A stretch of 64,000 bases of DNA from Chitinophagaceae bacterium (GTDB lineage: Bacteria > Bacteroidota > Bacteroidia > Chitinophagales > Chitinophagaceae), in NCBI GenBank assembly GCA_004173235.1, contig SEAC01000030.1:89387-153386 (forward strand). Direction: 5' to 3'. Shown here one piece after another: positions 57,203 to 64,000 of this stretch; positions within the stretch are counted from its first letter, which is position 1; each line of letters opens with the position of its first letter. The notes under the pieces are model-generated. The model saw nothing but the letters and a program-made list of their open reading frames with translations, did not search any database and had not been told where the DNA came from. The position numbers and the translations under genes were made by a program.

Positions 57203-58030
57203 ATGAAAAAGTTCCTGCTATCTCTTGCCCTTTTGCTGGCCGTGCTGCTGGGCTTTGGCCAAAGCGTGGAAAAATTCGTACGCGAAAAATACCCACCGCA
57301 AACGCCGCCCCGGCTGGTCAACGATTTTGCAGCCATCCTCACGCCCGACCAGAAGGCGGCGCTCGAGGAAAAGCTGCTGCGGTACGCCGACAGCACTACC
57401 TCGCAGATCGCCATTATCACCGTCCCCTCGCTCGACGACCTTCCCGAAGAGGAAGTGGCGCTCGAATTCCTGCGGCAGTGGGGCGTGGGTATCAAGGGTA
57501 AGGACAACGGCATCGTTCTTCTCGCTTCGATGAACGACCGGAAGATCCGCATTGAAGTGGGCTACGGCCTCGAAGGAGCGATCCCCGACATCACGGCCAA
57601 GAACATCATCGAGAACGACATCATCCCGGCCTTCCGCTCGGGCAATTACTACCGCGGCTTCGACGACGCAAGTACGTCGCTGTTCAAAGCGGCTACCGGC
57701 GAGTATAAAGCGCCCGAGGGCTACTCCTCGCGCGAGCAGGGCGACCCCGGCTACAGCGGCGGCCACGACCGTGGACGCACCAGCATCTTTTCCATCATCT
57801 TCGGCATCATCGTCATCATCGTCATTTCGCGTATGTGCGGAGGTGGTGGCGGAGGCGGCTACATGTCGCGGCGCGGGTACCGCGGAACCGGTGGCGGCTT
57901 CTTCTTCCCCGGCTCTTTTGGAGGTGGCGGTGGTGGCGGCTTTGGTGGATTCGGTGGCGGCGGAGGCGGAGGCTTTGGCGGTTTCGGCGGCGGCGGCGGA
58001 GGCGGCGGCGGAGCCAGCGGTGGCTGGTAG
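57203..58030 (+). CDS. TPM domain protein with Gly-rich C-terminus
   Basis: Signal peptide; VNDFAAILTPDQKAALEEKLLRYADSTTSQIAIITVPSLDDLPEEEVALEFLRQWGVGIKGKDNGIVLL; GGGGG tail. Confidence 0.92.
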   Translation: MKKFLLSLALLLAVLLGFGQSVEKFVREKYPPQTPPRLVNDFAAILTPDQKAALEEKLLRYADSTTSQIAIITVPSLDDLPEEEVALEFLRQWGVGIKGKDNGIVLLASMNDRKIRIEVGYGLEGAIPDITAKNIIENDIIPAFRSGNYYRGFDDASTSLFKAATGEYKAPEGYSSREQGDPGYSGGHDRGRTSIFSIIFGIIVIIVISRMCGGGGGGGYMSRRGYRGTGGGFFFPGSFGGGGGGGFGGFGGGGGGGFGGFGGGGGGGGGASGGW

Positions 58031-58059
58031 CGCTACCGATCCTTCTTCACACATCTTTG

Positions 58060-58082
58060 AAAGGCGCAGTTTCTGCGCCTTT
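58060..58082 (+). terminator. Intrinsic terminator
   Basis: aaaggcgcag-ttt-ctgcgccttt followed by tttt. Confidence 0.85.
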
Positions 58083-58161
58083 TTTTGCTTTGCTTTGGCA
58101 ACGTTTGCGTAGTCCGTGGCTGGCAGGAAGCCCGGGAGGCGTATTTTTAAGCAAAGAAAAA

Positions 58162-58563
58162 ATGATGAAAAAATACCTACTCCTTCTTTGCTGTGCAGCC
58201 GGATTGACGCTTGGCGCTTCGGCACAGGCGTCTTCGACCGATGCCCCCATAACAAAGGAAGAAAAAGCGCGGATGAAAGAAAAGCAGGAAGCTGATCTGA
58301 CCGAAGCCTTCAAATATGCAGGCCTCTCCGACGCACAGATCACGGCCGTGCGAGAAGCGCTCGACGCGGCAGGCAAGGCAAGCAAAGACCTCAAAGCCAA
58401 CACCGCCCTTACCGAGGAGCAGAAACTGGAAGCGAAGAACAAGATCAACGCCGACAAGAACGTGCGGCTGAAGGAGATCATGGGCGCCGATGCCTACAGC
58501 AAGTGGAACGATATCCGCAAGCAGCAAAAGACGCGCGCTGGGCAAACCGGATCTGCAGGTTGA
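58162..58563 (+). CDS. Hypothetical secreted protein
   Basis: Signal peptide MMKKYLLLLCCAAGLTLGASAQ; helical charged mature region. Confidence 0.7.
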   Translation: MMKKYLLLLCCAAGLTLGASAQASSTDAPITKEEKARMKEKQEADLTEAFKYAGLSDAQITAVREALDAAGKASKDLKANTALTEEQKLEAKNKINADKNVRLKEIMGADAYSKWNDIRKQQKTRAGQTGSAG

Positions 58564-58588
58564 TCAGCTACCGATGGACAAATAAAAA

Positions 58589-58621
58589 GAGAGAGGCTTT
58601 CCGCAAGGGAAGCCTCTCTCT
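58589..58621. terminator. Intrinsic terminator between convergent genes
   Basis: gagagaggctttcc...gggaagcctctctc. Confidence 0.82.
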
Positions 58622-58649
58622 TTAATCAACCGGAAATCAATAATCCTGC

Positions 58650-61127
58650 TTAAAATCCTTTCTTCGTCAGTTTCTCTTCTACGTAGTCGGCCAGCTCTTT
58701 GCGGCCCGCGGTGGTTTGCGCCTTTTGGATCGATTGCAGTTGCTGGCTGATGAACATCTGCACCTGGTCGCGGAAGTTTTCAGGCACCTGCGCAATGAAC
58801 TTCGTCATCGCATCCACACCACGACGGAAGAGGGCGGGATCGCTGATGCGGCCCAGCTGCTCGGCAAGCGGCGAAATGGCTTCAAACTTGGCCTGGCTCA
58901 GCGCCATTCCCTCAAAGTTCGAGATGAGCATATTGGCAGCCGACTCATCGCCGGCGTTGAGGAGGATGCGTGTGGCAACCGAAGCGATCTTGCCTTTGAG
59001 CGGCACCTTCGAAACCTTGCGGGCTTCTGCCAGTGCGGCAACGCTGTCGATCTTGGCCAGCGCCTCGAGGGCATTGCCGGAAACGGTGTACGAAGAATCG
59101 CTCACCGCCGTGCGGAACAGGTTGGCGTACGTGGCTTTTTTATAGTCGCCGAGTTTGCTGATTGCAACGGCCTTTACACTGCGTCTGGGGTCGGATGCAG
59201 CGAGGCGGGCGATGGCCGCTTCCGCCGCGGTCTTCACGTTCTCTTTTTTCAGATCAACGCGTGAAGCTGCATAGGAGCGGAGCCCATCGAAGCGGTCGTT
59301 GAGCGCAGAAAGCAACAGGTCCATGCCCTTGGCCTCATCCTGGCGGCGCGCGGCATACTCGATGGCTTCGCGGCGGGCGAGGTAGGTGCCACCGTATTTA
59401 TACTGGTGCACGTATTCGTCGAGTGTCTTGTTCTCGGTCTTCGCAGCCAGCAACACACGGTCGCCGTCGAAGTTCACCAGGTCGGGGCGTGCAGTGGCGG
59501 CAAATCTGAAGGTATCAGCCTTGCTATCCACCCAAATGTTGTGACGCGTGCGATTGGCGCCGTTGTAGATGTCGATAGTTGTGGGCAGCACAAATACCTT
59601 GTCGCCCGACTGCTTCTGCTGCACGATCACGCGCACCATTTTGCTGGCCTCGTCGTAGCTATAGTTGATGTCGAGGCGCGGGTGGCCGCTGCCATAGTAC
59701 CACTGGTTCCAGAACCAGTTAAGGTCTTTGCCGGTAACTTCTTCAAACGCAAGACGCAGTTGCTGTGCTTCGGCGGCTTTGAATTTGTTGGTGGTGAGGT
59801 AAACGTTGAGGGCTTTAAAGAAAGCGCTGTCGCCAACGAAGTTGCGGAGCATGTGCAGGATGCGGCCGCCTTTGTTGTAGCTCACGGCATCAAACATATC
59901 TTCCTTGTCGTTGTAATGGAAGCGCACCAGATCTTTCTTGTCGCTGCCGCTCATCAGGTAGCCCTGCATGTCGGTATAGTTGTGCGCATCGGCCGCATCC
60001 TTCCCGTATTTATACTCACTCCACAAGTATTCCGAGTAGTTGGCGAACGACTCGTTGAGCGTGAGGTTGCTCCAGCTTTCGGCGGTTACATAATCGCCAA
60101 ACCACTGGTGAAACAGCTCGTGGGCGATGGTGCCTTCCCAGCCGTTGCCATCAGTAAGCTCGCGCGCGTCCTGCTGTGCCGACTCCTGGTGCAGCGTGGC
60201 AGTAGTGTTCTCCATCGCTCCGCTCACATAGTCGCGGCCCACGATCTGCGCGTATTTAGACCAGGGGAAATCCACTCCGGTGATGCGGCTGAAGAAGGCC
60301 ATCATTTCGGGCGTGTTGCCGAAGATGCGGCGCGCAACAGATGCATACTCTTTCTCTACGAAGTAGCTTACTTCCTTGCCTTTGTATTTGTCTTTGGTAA
60401 CGGAGAACTCACCGATGCCCATGAAGAAAAGGTAGGGCGCGTGCGGCAGGTCCATCTTCCAATGATCCGTACGCGTGCCGTCGGCATTTTTCGTTTGCTT
60501 CACCAGCAGGCCGTTGCTCAGCGTCACATATTTGGCAGGCACCGTCATCAGTATTTCTTCGGTCGTTTTCTGGTTGGGCCGGTCGATGGTGGGCACCCAC
60601 ACGGATGTTGCTTCCGTTTCGCCCTGCGTCCACACCTGGGTGGGCTTGCCAGCTTCTTCACCGCGCGGGTTGATGAAGTACAGTCCCTTTGCATCGGTGA
60701 TGGCGGCGGATCCTTTTGCCTGGTATTCGTCGGGCTTCGCCGTGTAGTCGATATATATGGTATACGTCTCGTTGTTGCGGAAACTGCGTCCGAGGTGGAT
60801 GTTCAGTTGTTCGCCGTCGTACTCGTAGCGCAGCTTGCTGTTGCTTCCGCCTTTCACGAGCGACACCTCGCGAACGTCCATTCCCTTGGCATCGAGACGC
60901 AGCGAATCGGTGGCGTAGAAATGGGGGCGCAGCGTGATCCAGGCCTTGCCTTTGAGTTGCGACTTGCTGAAGTCGAAGCGGGCGTCGAGCTTGGTGTGCA
61001 CCAGGTCGTTGATCTTTTCAGTGGTGGCCCGGTAAGGCGTTGTGGCAACAGCGGGCGCTGCCGTACCCTGGGCAAAGGCACCTGCGCCGGTCAGGCAAAG
61101 AGCACCTGCGAGAAAAAGCAATTTCAT
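58650..61127 (-). CDS. M1 family metallopeptidase
   Basis: HELFHQWFGDYVTAESWSNLTLNESFANYSEYLW (HExxH...E zinc site). Confidence 0.95.
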   Translation of the reverse strand: MKLLFLAGALCLTGAGAFAQGTAAPAVATTPYRATTEKINDLVHTKLDARFDFSKSQLKGKAWITLRPHFYATDSLRLDAKGMDVREVSLVKGGSNSKLRYEYDGEQLNIHLGRSFRNNETYTIYIDYTAKPDEYQAKGSAAITDAKGLYFINPRGEEAGKPTQVWTQGETEATSVWVPTIDRPNQKTTEEILMTVPAKYVTLSNGLLVKQTKNADGTRTDHWKMDLPHAPYLFFMGIGEFSVTKDKYKGKEVSYFVEKEYASVARRIFGNTPEMMAFFSRITGVDFPWSKYAQIVGRDYVSGAMENTTATLHQESAQQDARELTDGNGWEGTIAHELFHQWFGDYVTAESWSNLTLNESFANYSEYLWSEYKYGKDAADAHNYTDMQGYLMSGSDKKDLVRFHYNDKEDMFDAVSYNKGGRILHMLRNFVGDSAFFKALNVYLTTNKFKAAEAQQLRLAFEEVTGKDLNWFWNQWYYGSGHPRLDINYSYDEASKMVRVIVQQKQSGDKVFVLPTTIDIYNGANRTRHNIWVDSKADTFRFAATARPDLVNFDGDRVLLAAKTENKTLDEYVHQYKYGGTYLARREAIEYAARRQDEAKGMDLLLSALNDRFDGLRSYAASRVDLKKENVKTAAEAAIARLAASDPRRSVKAVAISKLGDYKKATYANLFRTAVSDSSYTVSGNALEALAKIDSVAALAEARKVSKVPLKGKIASVATRILLNAGDESAANMLISNFEGMALSQAKFEAISPLAEQLGRISDPALFRRGVDAMTKFIAQVPENFRDQVQMFISQQLQSIQKAQTTAGRKELADYVEEKLTKKGF

Positions 61128-61262
61128 ATTACGAGTTTGATGAGTGTTGCAAATCTAATGGCTTAATGAGCCCGGTACGCTAAATTCTACCAGTGCGCCG
61201 TTCGCCGGTATGAACGGGCATTTGATTGGCATCGCCCGCCAAAAACAGTATTTTTGGGGAAC

Positions 61263-62594
61263 ATGAAAAGAATCGGACTGTTCTGCGTGCTTCTCCTGAT
61301 GGGCCTTGTGGCGGGCGCGCAAAAAGTATATTTCATTTACGTGCAGAGCGATAACGGCGCTCCCTTTTATGTTCGCCTCGGCGAAAAAGTGAGTTCTTCC
61401 ACTGCCACCGGTTATGTCATCGTTGCAAACCTCCGCGACAGCAGCTACGTTCTGCAGGTGGGTTTCCCGGGCTCGACCGCGGAGAGCCGCTTCGCGGTTT
61501 CGCTCAAGGGCGAGGACAAGGGGTATGTGCTGAAGCAGGTGGGTGGCACCTGGAACCTGTTCGACCTGCAGGAACTGACGCTCACCAGGGCGCTTGCCGC
61601 TGTTGGCCCTTCCGAAGAAGAAAGCCGCACGCTGCTTGCGCAGGCCGACCCCTTTACGCGCCGCCTTGTGCAGGCTTCGGATGATCTTACCCTCTTGAAT
61701 TCCGGTCCTTCACCATCCGCACCTTCCGTTGCCGTGGAGCAAATTCCGCCCGCGCCCATGCCCGCCAGGCCAGAGCCTGAGGTGGTGCAGGTTGAAGTGA
61801 AGCCAACCGCCGTGGATACGGTGCGTGCCCGGCCCATTGCCGACACGACTGCTCCAGTTGCCGTGTCCGCGCCGCCGGCGGAAGCCGAAGCGCCGTATCG
61901 CCGCTCGCAGGTAACGCGTCGTTCCGAGAGCTCCACTACGGAGGGTTTCGGTCTTGTGTTCGTCGACAACCTCGGCGAGCAGAACGATACCATCCGGTTG
62001 CTTATTCCGAACCCGAAATTCGTACCAGCCGCTGCTGCCGCACCCGATAGCACCCGCGCGCCGCAGGCCGGGCGTGTTGCCGCCGCGCCGGTAGCCGATT
62101 CAGTACCCGCCATTGCGGCCGATCGGGTTGTGACTCCGGCAGACAGCACCCGTGCTCCTGCCCAGGCTGCGCTCCCCGTTGCGGCGCCTTCTGCACCGGC
62201 GGAAGTAACGCCCACGGCAGCTGTGAAAGTTGATCCGGTTGCTGCGCCAAAGCCGGCAGGCCGCCCGCGCGATTGGGCGATCGGCAATGCCACCTGTGCA
62301 GCGCAGGCGGAGCAAAAGGACTTTTTCAAGCTCCGCAAGAATATGGCGGCCTCGGAAGACGAAGGCGCCATGGTGACCACGGCGCGAAAGGAATTCAGGA
62401 AGCGCTGTTACTCGGTGGCGCAGGTAAAGCTGCTGGGTACCTTGTTTCTTACCGACCTCGGGCGCTACAACTTTTTCGAGGCGGCCTGGGGCCATGTAGC
62501 CGATCAGCCGAATTTCCCAGAGCTGGAAGGCGAGCTGAAGGATGCCTACCTGGTCAACCGTCTTTATGAGCTCACTCGTCCCACCGTTCAATAA
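61263..62594 (+). CDS. Secreted protein with DUF4476-like C-terminus and Pro/Ala-rich linker
   Basis: Signal peptide MKRIGLFCVLLLMGLVAGAQ; C-terminal CYSVAQVKLLGTLFLTDLGRYNFFEAAWGHVADQPNFPEL resembles the 3863 gene. Confidence 0.65.
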   Translation: MKRIGLFCVLLLMGLVAGAQKVYFIYVQSDNGAPFYVRLGEKVSSSTATGYVIVANLRDSSYVLQVGFPGSTAESRFAVSLKGEDKGYVLKQVGGTWNLFDLQELTLTRALAAVGPSEEESRTLLAQADPFTRRLVQASDDLTLLNSGPSPSAPSVAVEQIPPAPMPARPEPEVVQVEVKPTAVDTVRARPIADTTAPVAVSAPPAEAEAPYRRSQVTRRSESSTTEGFGLVFVDNLGEQNDTIRLLIPNPKFVPAAAAAPDSTRAPQAGRVAAAPVADSVPAIAADRVVTPADSTRAPAQAALPVAAPSAPAEVTPTAAVKVDPVAAPKPAGRPRDWAIGNATCAAQAEQKDFFKLRKNMAASEDEGAMVTTARKEFRKRCYSVAQVKLLGTLFLTDLGRYNFFEAAWGHVADQPNFPELEGELKDAYLVNRLYELTRPTVQ

Positions 62595-62595
62595 T

Positions 62596-63336
62596 ATGGC
62601 CCGTTACTTTCTCGAGGTTGCCTACAAAGGCACGCGCTACAGTGGGTTCCAGGTTCAGGAGAACGCGCTTACCATCCAATCGGAACTGGAAAAGGCCATC
62701 GCGCTGGTGCAGCGGCACCCGGTTGCGCTCACGGGCTCGTCACGCACGGATGCGGGTGTGCATGCGCTGCAGAACTATTTTCATTTTGATTGCGCTACTT
62801 CGCTGCACCCGCAATTGTCGTACAAGCTCAATGCGATCCTTCCCGGCGATATCGTGGTAAAGTCGCTTCAGGCGATGGGGGATGAGGCTCATTCGAGGTT
62901 TGATGCGATTGCGCGGGAATATGAATACCGGCTGTACCGGGAGAAGAATCCCTTCCTGCAGGAGACAGCGCTTTACTATCCGTATGCCCTCGACCGCGAG
63001 GCGCTGGCGGAGACGGCTGCTTATATAAAGGAGCAGACGAACTTCTGGGCATTTTCGAAGACGAACACGCAGGTGAAGAACTTCCGTTGCCAGATCCGCG
63101 TTTCGGAGTGGGTCGACAAGGGAGAGGAGCTGGCTTACCACGTGGAGGGAAACCGCTTCCTGCGCGGGATGGTGCGGCTGCTGACGGGCACGCAAATGAA
63201 AGTGGCCCGTGGGAAGCTGGGTATGGATGCCTTCCGGAAGCTGTTTACGGAGGAGGCTAAATGCGGTATTTCCATTGCGGCGCGCGGTCTGTATCTGTTG
63301 CGGGTAAAATACCCTGAAGATTATTTCCCGCACTGA
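62596..63336 (+). CDS. truA: tRNA pseudouridine(38-40) synthase
   Basis: MARYFLEVAYKGTRYSGFQVQENALTIQSELEKAIALV; GSSRTDAGVHALQNYFHFD; FLRGMVRLLTGTQMKVARGK. Confidence 0.95.
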   Translation: MARYFLEVAYKGTRYSGFQVQENALTIQSELEKAIALVQRHPVALTGSSRTDAGVHALQNYFHFDCATSLHPQLSYKLNAILPGDIVVKSLQAMGDEAHSRFDAIAREYEYRLYREKNPFLQETALYYPYALDREALAETAAYIKEQTNFWAFSKTNTQVKNFRCQIRVSEWVDKGEELAYHVEGNRFLRGMVRLLTGTQMKVARGKLGMDAFRKLFTEEAKCGISIAARGLYLLRVKYPEDYFPH

Positions 63337-63377
63337 CACTCGGTTTCACGGGTATTTGCCCCTTTTGAAGCACAATC

Positions 63378-63410
63378 TTTTGGAGGCCACGGCTGGGGTC
63401 CCTATCTTTG
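63378..63410 (+). promoter_or_regulatory. rRNA-type promoter P1 (TTTTG / 20 nt / TATCTTTG)
   Basis: TTTTG 63378-63382; TATCTTTG 63403-63410. Confidence 0.8.
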
Positions 63411-63492
63411 CGTCCGCTTTTTGAAACAACGGTTGGCTACTTTTTTCTGCTTCATTCCGGGACGATCTATTGGAAGAATTATTCAAAAAAGA

Positions 63493-63525
63493 TTTGGAAC
63501 GGAGGCCCTGGAAACCGTATCTTTG
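63493..63525 (+). promoter_or_regulatory. rRNA-type promoter P2 (TTTG / 21 nt / TATCTTTG)
   Basis: TTTG 63493-63496; TATCTTTG 63518-63525; followed by TGCTCTTTAA at 63549-63558. Confidence 0.82.
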
Positions 63526-63614
63526 CCGTCCGCTTCGAAAGAACGGTTTGCTCTTTAAATAGTTGGTTTTCAAAACGTTAAAGCGATTTTCTGAAAAGAA
63601 ATTTTCGAAAAAAG

Positions 63615-63646
63615 TTTGGTGGTGATGAGGAAGGCTACTATCTTTG
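63615..63646 (+). promoter_or_regulatory. rRNA-type promoter P3 (TTTG / 20 nt / TATCTTTG)
   Basis: TTTG 63615-63618; TATCTTTG 63639-63646; followed by AGTTCTTAAAAAT at 63672-63684. Confidence 0.82.
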
Positions 63647-63706
63647 CACTCCGCTTCTGAAAAAGAGGCACAGTTCTTAAAAATTACGGCCGGTTTTGAA
63701 AATAAA

Positions 63707-63738
63707 TTTGGCTGAAACGAAAAAGGCTCTTACTTTTG
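63707..63738 (+). promoter_or_regulatory. rRNA-type promoter P4 (TTTG / 20 nt / TACTTTTG)
   Basis: TTTG 63707-63710; TACTTTTG 63731-63738; followed by GGTTCTTTAG near 63778. Confidence 0.82.
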
Positions 63739-64000
63739 CACTCCGCTTCGAAAAACGGGGCGGTGCAAAACGAAAGGGTTCTTTAGAAAACGATGGGTGA
63801 GACGCTTAAGAGTTAGGCGGTCTGCGGTTCGAAACCGGGTCATCTGCAAAACAATTTGGAAGTAGCGATACGGAAGGATTGAAGTTCTTTGAAAGAAAGG
63901 GAAGCAACAGCACTAATGGAAATTAGGTGCTAAAATTTTATAGGTAAGGTTGAATCAAGTTTACAAAGATTCGACAAATGACTCGACAATTTTCGGAATG
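63739..64000 (+). other. Putative rRNA operon leader (16S not in window)
   Basis: Non-coding A/T-rich stretch downstream of four promoters with boxA-like AGTTCTTTGAAAG at 63883-63895; 16S would lie beyond the edge. Confidence 0.6.

Noticed and set aside
63896-64000. Start of 16S rRNA inside the window
   Set aside because: No recognisable 16S 5' sequence is present before the edge; only a leader is supported.

Overview
The window is a chromosomal segment from a Bacteroidota bacterium. Family content and TAnnTTTG promoters suggest a Chitinophagaceae-like relative; this is inference. Most of it is housekeeping: alpha-2-macroglobulin (runs off the left edge), sucD, Mla-type ABC genes, malic enzyme, deoC, amidohydrolases, secA, atpG, scpB, lysA, a CusA-TolC fusion plus CusB, gapA, pgk, LemA/TPM, M1 peptidase and truA. 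There is one tRNA-Glu, and an rRNA-type promoter/leader region at the right edge. No 16S sequence is visible, so an rRNA operon just beyond the edge is predicted. The most unusual content is intergenic. (1) Three small stand-alone nuclease genes (two GxxExxY/PD-(D/E)XK, one GIY-YIG) each sit inside an inverted arrangement of private short repeats, and a fourth similar repeat pair has no gene. The GIY-YIG repeats contain GCGNAGC mini-hairpin cores. (2) At least ten degenerate tandem arrays share a 7-nt period but have different core sequences. Several of them contain the stop codon of the neighbouring gene. (3) Four successive promoter modules precede the right edge, with -33/-7 spacers of 20, 21, 20 and 20 nt; boxA-like motifs follow P2, P3 and P4. 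One 13-mer of this leader is also the leader of tRNA-Glu. (4) A TetR gene has two matching palindromic operator candidates. All calls come from reading the sequence and the ORF translations; no database search was run.
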